Below the pieces are notes generated by a model, which ran no database searches, was not told the origin of the DNA, and was given only the letters and a program-made list of their open reading frames with translations. From Cristatella mucedo (lineage: Eukaryota > Bryozoa > Phylactolaemata > Cristatellidae): 38,500 nucleotides of DNA. The number at the start of each line of letters is the position of its first letter. Positions within the stretch are counted from its first letter, which is position 1. The stretch is taken from assembly GCA_009760855.2 (NCBI GenBank), contig WPIO01000021.1:1857501-1896000 (forward strand), read 5' to 3'. A program made the position numbers and the translations under genes. Shown here in pieces: positions 1 through 11,010 of the stretch.

Positions 1-69
1 AAGCAGCCACCTCAAAAGGCGATTGCCTGGGTCGCGAGTCTCGATTCGACTAAAAGTAAAAACTAAAAA

Positions 70-202
70 TTAATACGTAATTCCTTTTATAGCACCCTAA
101 AAGAACTAAATCTCCATTCAGGCGCTTTATGTATGCAGCGTGGCTCAAGCCCACGGCCTTGGTCGTCACCGGCGAGCAACACGGCGCCCTGGGCCAAACC
201 AG
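70..202 (-). mobile_element. SINE-A copy 1 (tRNA-derived SINE)
   Basis: Short non-autonomous retroelement read on the minus strand. From right to left it has a tRNA-like head (GGTTTGGCCC near 190-200), a B-box-like GGCTTGAGCC at 142-151, then the shared 3' module (GCGCC-type arm, AGAGATTTAGTTCTTTT-like hairpin, ATAAAAGGAATTA end). It is diverged from the better copies at 4583 and 6920, mainly in the A-box half. Assignment rests on alignment by eye to the other five copies. Confidence 0.7.
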
Positions 203-776
<574 letters not shown>

Positions 777-964
777 CAGCCGGTGTGAATCAGCACCTGT
801 CCGCGCTGTTACCAGGTAAACTACATAAACTGATCAGATTAGAGATTGCCAACAATGATACACAAGTATCAGCTCAATAATGTGCTAAAATCAGGGTTCG
901 CCGATTTAACAGGCTCATTGCTATAGGAATGGATAAATTTGGGTCACGATCACTCCTTGCTTGT

Positions 965-1085
965 TTCAATCTCACTATCAATACAGTACCTCCTGCTGTA
1001 GGACTCGACCCTACGACCGGACTGGTGAAGGATGCACACCTTACTCTAGAATAAGGCACTGCATGCTTTGGCAGAGAGCACATAC
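965..1085 (-). mobile_element. tRNA-like SINE head (family uncertain)
   Basis: On the minus strand there is a clean T-arm: GTAGG (998-1002) pairs with CCTAC (1010-1014) around a 7-nt loop, containing B-box GGGTCGAGTCC. An A-box-like stretch (TTCTAGAGTAAGGTGTGC) lies about 40 nt upstream and aligns with the SINE-A head. The tail differs from SINE-A, so this is a relative or a different family. It does not close an acceptor stem and is not called as a tRNA gene. Confidence 0.5.
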
Positions 1086-1344
1086 ACCTGGACGACTGGC
1101 AGCATGAAGTCATCCCCCACCTTTAAACTAGAACTTTAGCAATAAAGAGGAGAGACAGATAGGACAAAGTTTATTCTCATCACGAATAGCTGTTAGCTGC
1201 AACATAGTGAGGACAGAGCTCAAGCGCACTTAAAGACTACCAAGTGAGCATCTCACTGGAATCTATGAATAAGGTCATCTACCCAGTCGGAAGGGCAGAG
1301 AAGGTTGGCAAAAACTGTTCGGCACACAAAACACTCACCATACA

Positions 1345-1790
1345 TTGAAAAATAATACACACAGACACACACACATGCACAGGCAAACGAGCATACACAC
1401 ATACAGAGGCACCATGCACCCACACGCACACATATGTACCAACCCAAACTCATTCACGCACACACAGACACACTCAATCATGTACCCACGCACGCATCCA
1501 CACACATACAGTAGGGCACACATGCACATGCACGCAGACCAAGACTGGGCAAATATACATACACTCATGGGGTGCACATGCATACACGTACAAACACATA
1601 AGCATGCATGCACACATGCATGCATGCACGCAGGTGCACACACACACACACACACACCCACACACGAGCACTCAATACACGCAAACACATCATTTAGCAC
1701 CGGCGCTTAATACATTAAAACACACATATGAACACAAACCGATATGCATATGCACAAACACATGCTCGTACGAACACAAGACATCGGATG
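1345..1790. repeat. CA-rich cryptically simple region
   Basis: About 450 bp of interrupted (CA)n mixed with GCATGCATGCAC-type and ACACGCAC units. The plus strand is dominated by C and A. The 121-codon frames on both strands are low-complexity by-products. Confidence 0.9.
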
Positions 1791-2614
1791 CCGTTCCCAA
1801 GTCAGGAGTCAGGCCGAAAAAAGCAGCCATGAGTTGGCTGATGTTGCATTCGGTTTTTGGTCTTCTCGGCTACTTTTGCCGATCGATATCTACCAAAAGT
1901 GTTCGGTGACAGCTGCTGCTCCCAGAAGCAGCTTGGATTTCCTCCTTCCTGTCGGTGGCCTGCTAGCCAGCTGCTAACTGCTCAGTGACTGCCAAGCAGC
2001 ACACGGCAGCTCAGTGACAAGTCAACAGCTATGGCAGGGCGTTGTGGTGCACTTTCCAGTCAAGTGGCTGCTGCCCTGGTGCTTAATGTAGACCTTGGGC
2101 GACCTTGGGTGGTGTCAGAACTGCCTCCCTCACCAGCTTGGCTGGCTACTCAGCAAGCACAGACCAAGCAGGCAGGCCATGCAGGCTGGGCATGAAAGAG
2201 GCAGCTGGGGATGGTGGAGCATACAGACTGCCACTGTGATAGCGTTGAGACGAAAAAAGCAACGAAGGGTCGGCTGCACAGCACTGAAGCAAGGCAGCTC
2301 TAGCTCTTTGTGGGCACCGTAAATAGCCAAGCAAACAGTACTAATGACAGGGGGACCTTGACGTTTGGCACCCTCACCACACTGCCGGCCAGTGCTGCTT
2401 GCAAATAAGTAAGCATGATATATGTTCGGCTGATTCAATAACCTCATTTCTTTAGCAGCAGAAGATCCCGGGCTGCTTCCATCTCCTTCGCTTCGATTCC
2501 TGCACCGGGCCACCTGTCTGCATGGCTCCAAGACATAGTAATTGCTTGAGAGAAACGACCGGCTTCCGGCTGAACCCTTACTGGATGACATCGAAAAAAA
2601 AGCCAGATACAAAC
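1791..2614. other. No recognisable gene
   Basis: Mixed sequence rich in CAGC/GCTG words, with no element or exon I can name. Open frames on both strands (up to about 160 codons) lack any domain or motif. Confidence 0.5.
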
Positions 2615-2768
2615 AATAACATTTACTTGTATAGGCCCAAAAAAACTTAATTTATATCCAGGCACTTGACATATGCCACAGGGCTCGAGTCACTACTAAT
2701 GATGTCATTAGCAGACTTTGACCTCGGTGGTCACAGGCAAGCACTTAAACCACTGGGCTGAACCTACC
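2615..2768 (-). mobile_element. SINE-A copy 2
   Basis: Read on the minus strand: head GGTTCAGCCCAGTGG with the A box, B box ACTCGAGCCCTG at about 2680-2691, then AAGTGCCTGG and the 3' module ending at the TATACAAGTAAATG-type tail. About 18 extra bases (around 2690-2715) separate the anticodon region from the B box. Diverged but alignable over its length. Confidence 0.75.
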
Positions 2769-4028
2769 TCCCTCCCCTGAGTGTTTTGGGGTGTCATCAG
2801 TAACACAGGATTAAGCCAAGGAGAAAGCCAAACCATGACTTTGCCTGAGGCGGTCAACAATAAGTGAGTGCACAGTCACCTGACTGCACGGCTCAGCTGG
2901 CTCCTTCGTTTGGCCAGTGCCACAGTGGCTGCCTAAACAAGCTGCCAGGCCCCGGATTCAGCGAAGACGCAGCAGGCCCGTGGCCTCGATTGAACAATAC
3001 GTTACGTAGACCGTGATTACAAACGTTTCACAAACGAAGCTCTCAAATTTGACTCGACGTCATGTATTATTTTGCTTAGTTAACCAGAATTTCGATGGGC
3101 GTTGATCGTCTCATTTATGAGACTTTGGCTCCAATCGGGGCATGCAAATTTGGAAAATTATGAATCTGAGTAGGTACAGAAGTGAGAGTCAAGGAAGAGG
3201 TTTTATGGTAAAAAGAAATCTTTGTTCGATAGATCGCTTGCCAAGACGTTTTGCAAGTCGTACCAGTGCTGCAGTGCTGCAATTGCGCTGGCATCGAAGG
3301 TAAACCACATAAGAGTAAAAGTGGCAGTAGTAGACCACCATTCGCCAAGAAAGTAGAACGGCACAAAATGAAGGTAGAGGCAAGTCAAGGGAGAAAAAGG
3401 AACAAATCCAACAGCAGCTGCTGATTAAGCCCTGGCGAGAACTCTTCTTTGTCCACAGCAGAATCCGAAGCAGAGCACAGCACCGACCATGTAGGCTGCG
3501 TGAGACAATTTAATCCAGTAAGTAGCCACAGGGAGACGGCAGCATGGGAACGCCAGCAATCAGCAGATGTGATAGTGCCTGGCAAACGAAACATTGCCAG
3601 TATAGACAAAGATACTCAGATATACATTGTTGACACTTCCAGTACTTGTTCGATGCTTTGGTTGGATCTGTGTATATCGAGGAAAGATGCATTATTGCCA
3701 CAAGTTTGAAGAATTGGGGGAAAAGGCAGCATCGAAACCACTCTGACTTAATCGCAGAGATAGCAACATGGGTAGACTATTTCGTGCATAGCCTATATCC
3801 AAGCTCTTCCAGAGTCTGGCTCTGCCTCTGCAATCTCAAACCTCCGACTCGGACCTATCGGCCTGCCACTGGTGAGCTATGTCAAGGCCTAAACCGTCGT
3901 GAACTTCATTAAAGCCATTGAACACATTGTTAAATGTGGAGAGAGCTGATTCGATGAGTAATTTGATCTGAGCAGCAGTGTGCATCATACCGCTGAGTGT
4001 CATAGCAAGAAGCCATCGGCTTCGAACC
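2769..4028. other. No recognisable gene
   Basis: Unassigned 1.26 kb. A 64-codon frame on the minus strand (ATG at about 4030, stop at 3836) has an unremarkable protein-like composition but no motif, and its start abuts a LINE tail, so it is not called. Elsewhere only short frames are seen. Confidence 0.5.
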
Positions 4029-4161
4029 ATGTTATTCATGTTTACCAAGCACGATATTACTCACCATTCAATCGTGCTTCCCTTTGCCGCAAATGTGAAG
4101 CGCCCAGAAAGAGATTGAGTTCTCTGAGGGTGCTTTATCAAGTACATTATTTTTATTAGGA
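4029..4161 (+). mobile_element. LINE-1 3' tail (5'-truncated)
   Basis: Only the last ~130 bp of the LINE-1 3' UTR. It aligns with 20522-20680 from CCATGTTAT onward and ends in the shared module: GCGCC (4100-4104), AGAGA (4110-4114), loop TTGAGT, TCTCT (4121-4125), GGTGC (4129-4133), then an A/T tail. Extreme 5' truncation is typical of LINE insertion. Confidence 0.8.
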
Positions 4162-4582
4162 CAATGAGAATTTTAGTCATCCACAGCCCAAGTTTATGTA
4201 AAGTGCCATGCATAGAATTATCCCACTGGTGAAATATTAGACACATTGAGTTATCTTACTATTGTGAAATAATTTGAGCTTTCTTGTAAATTTCTTTAGA
4301 TATCAACACCCTACTGTATACACTGAGTAACAGGATGCTTATGACAACTCTTCAGCCACTTTGTTTCGGCACAACCACGAACGGTGAATGCGTGTAGCCG
4401 ACTAGGTAGATGGTTAGTGTAGAGGCAAACTGAGAGCCACTACTGAGCTCTATCTACAGGTAGCTAGCATTCTTGTAGAAGTTTACAGCTGCACTAATAC
4501 GTATTGGTGCATACGAGTTTAATCAACCTCATAGGTTGGCCCAGCTTCCACAAGAACTCAAATACACGAACATGGTTAGCAA
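4162..4582. other. No recognisable gene
   Basis: AT-rich spacer between a LINE-1 tail and SINE-A copy 3. Nothing recognised. Confidence 0.5.
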
Positions 4583-4725
4583 TATATATAATTCATTTAT
4601 ATAGCACCCCAAGAGAACTTAATCTCTATTAAGGCGCTTCACATATGCCTCGGGGCTCGAGCCCACGACCTCAGTCAGACCTTGGTCGGGGCGAGCACCT
4701 TAACCGCTAGACCAAACCAACTCGG
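4583..4725 (-). mobile_element. SINE-A copy 3 (near-consensus)
   Basis: One of the two best copies. On the minus strand the head carries A box TGGTCTAGCGG and B box GGGCTCGAGCCC (RNA polymerase III internal promoter motifs), with GGTGCTCGCC and GACTGAGGTCGTG between. The 3' module follows: AAGCGCC, AGAGATTAAGTTCTCT, GGGGTGC, ending TATATAAATGAATTATATAT. The tRNA of origin cannot be fixed by eye. Confidence 0.9.
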
Positions 4726-4751
4726 CAAGGCATTGGCCCCTTTCTGAGAGC

Positions 4752-4857
4752 ACGTCGTAATTTGGAATTTGTCGTTAGTCATCTGGCAATTAGTCTGTAT
4801 AGGTACGTCGTAATTTGGAATTTGTCGTTAGTCCTCTGGCACTTAGTCTGTATAGGC
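4752..4857. repeat. 53-bp tandem duplication
   Basis: Two adjacent 53-bp units (4752-4804 and 4805-4857), each starting ACGTCGTAATTTGGAATTTG, differ at only two or three positions. The high identity indicates a recent duplication. No coding function is seen. Confidence 0.95.
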
Positions 4858-5229
4858 TCAATGTTGCAATACTAATTTTTACATTCTAATATTTCTTACC
4901 CTAGACAGTCAGATAAAGGAAATAGCGGCTACAGTATTGTACTGGGCCTTTTTGAGAACACTGTAGACTAGTTTATATTTTCGAATTAAGTTTTAGACAC
5001 AGTGTACTAGGTACGATCGTTATGCATGGTGCACTGGAGGACGAATAAAACCATGCATGTACTTTCTTTTGAGTTTTAGCTATTGGCTAGATTATCACAA
5101 GTTGAAATCCTGGAAAGTTTGCTGAGACCGTCACGTGAGTTCATATATCAGGCCTTAGCAAAAACCCGACGACTTTAGACATTTTGCGTGCCTAGAGGGA
5201 GAGTACAGCAGTTTGCTGCTAATATAATG
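4858..5229. other. No recognisable gene
   Basis: AT-rich, unassigned. It abuts the 3' end of LINE-2 copy 1. Confidence 0.5.
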
Positions 5230-5515
5230 TAATGTATCTCCATCTGTAACTCCACAAAGTCATAAAGACCATGTGGGTGTTACGCAGGAGAGTTTTGTGT
5301 AGCGCACTCACAGCCTAAGCGGCTTTCGGTACGCATTCGGTAGCCAACAGACTTCGTCTCACGCAACAAAGAGAAAGTGGGAAGCATAGCAGAGTTAGGA
5401 GAGCAGTTGAGGTAGTGAGTAGCATAGAAGTAGCAGCTCAGGACCGCTGAAAAGGATGAGCCATAGTCGGCAGTAGAAGAGTAGTTGTTGGTGGCACCAG
5501 AGTAAAAAGCTGTTT
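5230..5515 (-). mobile_element. LINE-2 copy 1, 3' end
   Basis: Minus-strand 3' portion of a CR1/L2-group LINE. It aligns with 6430-6725 and 19250-19540 through conserved words (ACTATGG, CTGAGCTGCTACTTC, TTTGTTGCGTGAGA, GCCGCTTAGGCTGTGAGTG, CTCTCCTGCGTAACA). It ends in a short ACATT-type tail at 5228-5240. Only 3'-terminal sequence remains. Confidence 0.8.
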
Positions 5516-5958
5516 AAAATGTTACAAAATACTACAAAGCTGTGCAAACAGGCTAGATTAGCAAGAATCCGTGATCCAGGCAGAGCTGCTGATGGAGCCA
5601 GCAGACGAGGACGGGCGATGTGCAATGGTGGCAGCACGTGGTCTTAACGTGGCCAGAGGCCATTTTAAGACAGTTTTCAACTGCTTGAAATGCATACCAA
5701 CTAATATTGATACATCCGATCTTTTCACTTCTAGGCCTTGGAGAATGGTTCATTCGAACAGCATGCTCTAGCAGGTAACGATTCAAGATTAGAGCAGATG
5801 ACTTACACTCTCCCTTCCCCATAGATACAGCTCCTTCAATGGAGGAATTAAGTGCAGGAGTCGTGACGGTAGGGTATACATATCCAAAGCCAAAAAACCA
5901 AAGGTGCCCACACATTTGCAAATATAAGCTATTCAGCATAAGTCACGCACGAACGCGT

Positions 5959-5959
<1 letters not shown>
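5516..5959. other. No recognisable gene
   Basis: Spacer between LINE-2 copy 1 and a CA microsatellite. Frames of up to 128 codons on the minus strand show no recognisable domain. Confidence 0.5.

Positions 5960-5991
<32 letters not shown>
5960..5991. repeat. (CA)n microsatellite
   Basis: About 16 uninterrupted CA units. Confidence 0.97.
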
Positions 5992-5993
<2 letters not shown>

Positions 5994-6094
5994 TAATAAT
6001 GAGCCTGAACTTTGGCCTTTCCATGGCAAGCAATCATAGAAGAGGGCAAAGGGGAGTGCTCTGACCCCCTTCTCCCCCAGACCCCTTTCCTTAG

Positions 6095-6273
6095 ACCCGT
6101 GGCTCCTTTGCTAAAAGAGCTAGGATGGCTGCCGGTTGATTAACACATACAGAGCAAAGATCTTACCCTGACCCACAAGGCCCGCCACTGCTTGGCTCCT
6201 TTGTACCTAGCTGAACTGCTGCACCAGTGTCAGCCTCCTCATGCACTCAGGTCCTGTATGGACATTATTATAC

Positions 6274-6342
<69 letters not shown>

Positions 6343-6730
6343 GGACATATTAGCTGTTCCATTCCCCTGCTTAAAGACCGTTGGCTAGCAAGATGCATTT
6401 ACTCTGCAGGTCCTAGACTGTGGAATCGCTTCCACGATTCTTATACAACGACAACTATTCTCCTGCTGCTGACTATGGCACATCCTTTCCAGCCCCCCTG
6501 AGCTGCTACTTCCAGGCTACTGATTAACTCAACTGCCCAATAGACTCAGCCATGCTTCTCACCTTCTCTTTTTTTCGTGAGTCTCAAGTCGGTTGGCTAC
6601 CAACCGAATGCATACCAAAAGATGCTTAGGCTGTGAGTGTGCTATACAAAACTCTCCTGCGCAACATCCAGGTGGTCTATGTGGCTTAGTGGAGTAACAG
6701 ACAAAGAAACATTACATTACATTTTACCAA
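6095..6730 (+). mobile_element. LINE-2 copy 2, RT C-terminus and 3' UTR
   Basis: Plus-strand 3' part of a CR1/L2-group non-LTR retrotransposon. The conceptual product matches the conserved region C-terminal to the reverse transcriptase: LKELGWLPVD at about 6110, then a form of LAPLYLAELLHQ, and AGPRLWN at about 6407-6425. A TAA stop follows LPVD and the frame is further broken by an (AT)n insert at 6266-6339. The 3' UTR aligns with the other LINE-2 copies and ends in a tandem ACATT tail (about 6705-6722). It is non-functional. Family assignment rests on these motifs and copy-to-copy alignment. Confidence 0.85.
6266..6339. repeat. (AT)n insert flanked by 9-bp duplication, inside LINE-2
   Basis: A 74-bp AT-only tract, apart from one C at 6273, lies between perfect direct repeats TATGGACAT at 6257-6265 and 6340-6348. 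The paralogous LINE-2 at 20165-20875 has a single copy of the corresponding site and no AT tract. The arrangement therefore looks like an insertion with target-site duplication rather than simple slippage. Confidence 0.8.
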
Positions 6731-6919
6731 AGACAAGATTTCTATTTCACTGTATAATTACATCTTTCTATTTGAAAAACATCTGATAGATGCCATTTCA
6801 CAGGGACTGCCGTACTTCAGCCGGGAAATACCTGAAGTGGCCGGCTACACTGGAAAGAGCAAGGACACCTTGCATGCCACGCCCATTCGCTCTGACTCGA
6901 TATATAATATAAAAAAAAA

Positions 6920-7055
6920 TTAATTCATTTATATAGCGCCCCAAGAGAACCTAATCTCTATTCAGGCGCTTAACATATGCCCCGGGGCTCGAGCCTACGA
7001 CCTCAGTCAGACCTTAGTCAGGGCGAGCACCTTAACCACTAGACCAAATCAGACA
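6920..7055 (-). mobile_element. SINE-A copy 4 (near-consensus)
   Basis: The minus strand has A box TGGTCTAGTGG, B box GGCTCGAGCCC and the 3' module GCGCCTGAATAGAGATTAGG...GGGGCGC ending TATATAAATGAATTAAT, preceded on the genomic left by an A run. Very similar to copy 3, so probably one of the younger copies. Confidence 0.9.
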
Positions 7056-7621
7056 GCCGGGCATCTTCTAACCAGTGCTCACTTCGCGGCCGTCTGCAGT
7101 GTGTCACGGTGGTGCCAGAGCTTGCGAATCGACATTGCAGCACACAGCAGCCCTCATTGAACGGTCTCCACAGGGAGCCTACTATTTACATGAGCAAGCT
7201 GGCCTGGCTGTAACGCCAGCAAAGCAAGTCGCAGCCGTTCTACTTGTGCATTATTCTACACCTCCTCGTCACCCTTAACCTTGACAGAGCCTGCCCGAGG
7301 CAGGTATGCCCCTGGACCTGGGCTGCTGCCAACTTTGCAGCTTATGCTGGCTGCCCTCCCCCCTACCTCAACTCTGAGCAGCATGGCTCATCCCTGCAGT
7401 GGCCCAGCCCGGCAGCTAGTGCTGCCACTTGCCTTGACAAACTGACTGCCGAGAGCTGCCCACAGCACAGGAAGTGCCTCGATGGCTGGCAGGCCTGAGG
7501 CCACCATTTGCTACAAGACTGGCTGCATGCTCTCACCACTTGAAGTCAGCTGGTCCCAGAGCTGTGGCAGCAAGCAGTGGCCATTTGAGGGACAGATTTT
7601 GCTCAGCACTGCAGCAGACGG

Positions 7622-7745
7622 TAGTGCTATATTCCCTCAAAGCGATCACGATAAGTACATTCGTTCAGTGTTTGGGGCAGATTAAAAGTTCACAGCAACC
7701 TCATTTTAGCAGATCTACACCCCAGGCCATCCTGGCCGGCCCACT
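7622..7745 (+). repeat. Dispersed repeat, copy 1
   Basis: Aligns at roughly 80% by eye with 8332-8450 in the same orientation. Shared words include AAGTACATTCGTTCAGTG, TTCACAGCAACCTCATTT and GCAGATCTA. It does not match the SINE or LINE families here. Confidence 0.75.
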
Positions 7746-8331
7746 GAAGTCACTGGAAGGGGGAGACAATGATGCCAGTCACTTACGACTGGCATGGAAG
7801 CTAAGTGGGCTTGTTTGGCCGCGTTCAGCCACAGGTCTTCAAGAATGCGTTCGAGCCTGCAGCAGTCCTGGCCGCCCTGCCAAGAGCCAGCCAGCCCGGC
7901 AGGTGGATATGCTGAGTCCACTCGGGAGGACCACGGCGGGCACATATTCGGAGTAGGAGGCCGCGGATTGGGCTTGCAGCAACTCTCAGTGCACGTCTAT
8001 ATCCCAGTAAGAAAGCGCGACACTTTTTGCCGACGCATGATTGTTAACTCTATGTATGGCAAAATTTCCCAAGGGACATCAAGAAACTGGACCCACGGCT
8101 GAGACCAGGAGCTGGCAAGAGCACTGCCACTCCCCCTGGTAGCACAAAGCAAAGCAAGTCACGGCAGCCACGGCCAGTCGAGAACCAGTGCCTGGATATG
8201 CACAGTAGCAGGCATCCCCAGGATTAACTCAAGGAAGAAACCGAATCGTGGTGTTGCACGATGCAGACAAGCATAGAGGTGCCGAAGAGGCTGGTATCTC
8301 CTGCTCCTCGGTCACTCTCCGGTTGATCTAC

Positions 8332-8450
8332 ACGTGTTATATTCCTTCAAAGCAACCAGGATAAGTACATTCGTTCAGTGCTTGGAGCAGCTAGAGTTCA
8401 CAGCAACCTCATTTCAGCAGATCTAAACCCTTGGCCATCCATGCCGGCCC
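8332..8450 (+). repeat. Dispersed repeat, copy 2
   Basis: Partner of 7622-7745, about 710 bp downstream in the same orientation. Similarity starts at TATATTCC and fades after GCCGGCCCA. Confidence 0.75.
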
Positions 8451-9869
8451 AGGGTCACCATGAGGGTTTCTGAGAAGTCAGTGACCGAAACTGTATCAGG
8501 GCAGTAGCAGCAGCAGCAGCAAGAACCACAGCAACAGCAGCAAGCTGGACCAAAGCTGTTGCTGCTCGTGGACCAGGCTACGAAAAAAAAGTAGGGTTCA
8601 GAGAAAGGATGTGTAAGGGCTAGCAAACAGTTACAGAACTAGAAGTAAAAGTGTTCTGCTCTTGGGAAGGGCTCAAAAGTCCGAGCCGACTCGAGTTTTT
8701 TTCAAGCCCAACCTGTCACCACCTGTCGTGCCCCACCCAAACTGGGGCGACCGGCCCACTGCTATAGACACTGGCAATGAATATGCAGGGGGAACCAGTG
8801 ATTGGTGAATTTAGACCAGTATTTCAGCTGGCAATCAAGGATTATAAGTCGCTCTGGTTTTACTACATACCATCGGCTTTGCAGCCAGCCCACACGGAGC
8901 ATGCACAAGGCATGGTGGTCTGCGAGCACAAGTGCTGCAGCACAAGTTGAAAGAGAAACCAGGGCCGAGGCAAGCTTAAGGTGGGTGGCCCTGGCTCCCA
9001 CCTCCTCCCCCTACCCCCACCTCACCAAGGGCACGACTCACTACCACGGGTTTATTAAAATTTGCTTCAACTCGAGTGAGTTACTCCTTCCTACTTGAAC
9101 TGCTTAAGCCTCCAGTACCAAGTTGCTACACAGATGCCAATTCAGTAGCACGACCATCACCAACGCCGAAATTGTGTCACAATTCCACTCAATGAGCAAG
9201 GCCTGGTAGGTGTCGAATAAACAGCATGTTTGTGCGCTGTTATTGTTCATTACTTGTGGGCTTTGCCCCACTAAAAGAAAATCTTGCAAGGATTTTGGAT
9301 TTTTGGATACACCAACCAATACACCAACCAATCCCATAGTACCTGGAGCTGCTGGGTATGCATTGATACTACCATATCCACCATACAGCATATGCTGACC
9401 ACTTGTCAGAACCATTTTCACAACACAGTGGCCGAGAACAACCTCGTGGGATTCCTTATTTCTGATCTGGCATTGGTCTGTCGTTAAAGTACAGGCCAGC
9501 TTTTCACAGCTGGCAGTCATCAGTTATGTTAGGTATTTGCAGCACCATCCCAACACAAAGGAGGGGGCATGCTCCCAGAGGAAGCCAGTGCACAGGCCTG
9601 TGCCACGGGAACCAGTGGCACAGCTGAGTTGAGCAACAAAAACGTAAACCAACTTTGAGATCCTTGTCCTTGGTGATAGCTATCGGACTAACCTCACTAT
9701 GTTTAAAAAAACGACATAAGAAGCATCTAGCACGACAAACGAGCTTCACTATCTCGAGCGGCAATGCAAATGGCACTACACAGGCTGGCAGAGGTAGGCA
9801 GATAGAGGCTAAAATGAAGCTCCACAGGCCGAGGGAGCAAGACCAAATCATGGGCATAGACAAAGACGG

Positions 9870-10017
9870 AAAGGTGCTGGTTTGGTCCAGTGGTTAAGGT
9901 GCTAGCCCTGGCCAAGGTCTGGCTGAGGTCGTGGGCTCAAGCCCCAACGCATACGAGATACGTGAAGCGACAGAATAGAGATTAAGTTCTCTTGTGGTGC
10001 TATACCAATGAATGTAC
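9870..10017 (+). mobile_element. SINE-A copy 5
   Basis: The only plus-strand SINE-A copy. A box TGGTCCAGTGG (9882-9892), GGTGCTAGCCC, B box GGGCTCAAGCCCC, then GAAGCGACAGAATAGAGATT, AGTTCTCTTGTGGTGC and the tail CCAATGAATGTACAT. The inner AGAGA/TCTCT hairpin is intact and the outer arm is degraded (GCGAC). Confidence 0.9.
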
Positions 10018-10915
10018 ATACTTTTGTCTATAAAGTGGATGGAAACAGACAGACAGACACACACAATATGGTGACTATATGTATGTTAACCAGCAGATGG
10101 CATGATGCTGACACTGTCTGTCAGAGGTGGGAGCAAGAAACTCCTCGAGGAGCTGGCTTGCAATCCTGGTACGGTGGTGATTTGCTGCCATGCAGGTAGC
10201 CAGGATGCAGACAAAGCATCACGGACCTAGATCTTTCTGCAGGCCGCAGCCAATCAAAGGCAAGCTGAAGAGTCAGCCATATTGGCAGCTAAGCCGTCGG
10301 ACACGCCCCCTTGGGTCAATCCAAGCATAGCCGGGGCCATGCGGCCCCAGAGCGCCCCTTCTTTATTTCGTAGCATAAGATTGATCAACTGTTCAACTGG
10401 GACTGCTACTGCAGCAGTGAGGCTTGAGCCGTCGTTTGCTGACGTGCCCACAGCAACTAGCTGCCAAACGAAGCAGAGCCTGGAGCATGTGGCCAACCAT
10501 AATGACCCAGCATTTGGCCAAGGCTGGTGACAGCAGGAAGGGCCACGTGCCAAATGGCCATCGGCAGTGATGTCCGTGCCCAGGAGCGAGCCGTACTAGC
10601 CGTGCTTCGTTGATTGCACGTGGCCAGCCGGCTAGGGAGCGGGCGAAAGTCGCGGCAGCTTGGAGATCCCACCAACCGTCGGATCATATCCGAACGGAGA
10701 GCATTACCTGCCAGGGACAAGGAGGACCTCCTCCTTTCGAGTTCCCAATCCATTCGCCAAATTAGCAGCCCCAGATTGCTCAGCTCTGGCCACTCCCTGG
10801 CACCCCATCGACAGCTGAAGCGCCTCTCTGCCGGGGGTGGGTGAGAAGGCGCGGGTGGCACCGACCGAATGGGGGGTATGGGTGGACCGGCAACTAGCCT
10901 TTGGCCAGGCACCTC

Positions 10916-11010
10916 GGGGGGGGGGGGAACATGTGACACCGAATTGCCACGACCAAGCAGCACGAGCGGCCAGCTCCACCCGGACTCACTCAAACGGGGG
11001 GGGGGGGGGG
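10916..11010 (+). repeat. Poly-G tracts (12 and 15 G)
   Basis: G12 at 10916-10927 and G15 at 10996-11010, about 70 bp apart. Such runs can form G-quadruplexes and are prone to length error in sequencing. Confidence 0.95.

Larger units (their letters stand above)
7056..9869. other. Long stretch without a recognisable gene
   Basis: Moderately GC-rich sequence rich in CAGC, GGCA and TGCC words. It contains a diverged repeat pair (7622-7745, 8332-8450), CAG/GCA-rich runs at 8500-8570 and a short CACCAACCAAT doublet at about 9309-9332. A 138-codon ATG frame on the minus strand (9520-9104) has a Gly/Tyr-rich patch but no known motif, and its length is within chance for the window. Confidence 0.5.

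Noticed and set aside
3836-4048. Protein-like minus-strand frame (about 64-70 codons)
   Set aside because: The start lies at or inside a LINE-1 tail and there is no motif. Length alone is uninformative.
7474-7956. 160-codon plus-strand frame
   Set aside because: It runs through one copy of a dispersed repeat and has no motif. The corresponding frame is not maintained in the second repeat copy.
9104-9520. 138-codon ATG frame on the minus strand with a Gly/Tyr-rich patch
   Set aside because: A couple of frames of this length are expected by chance in 38 kb on six frames. No domain and no splice or conservation evidence.
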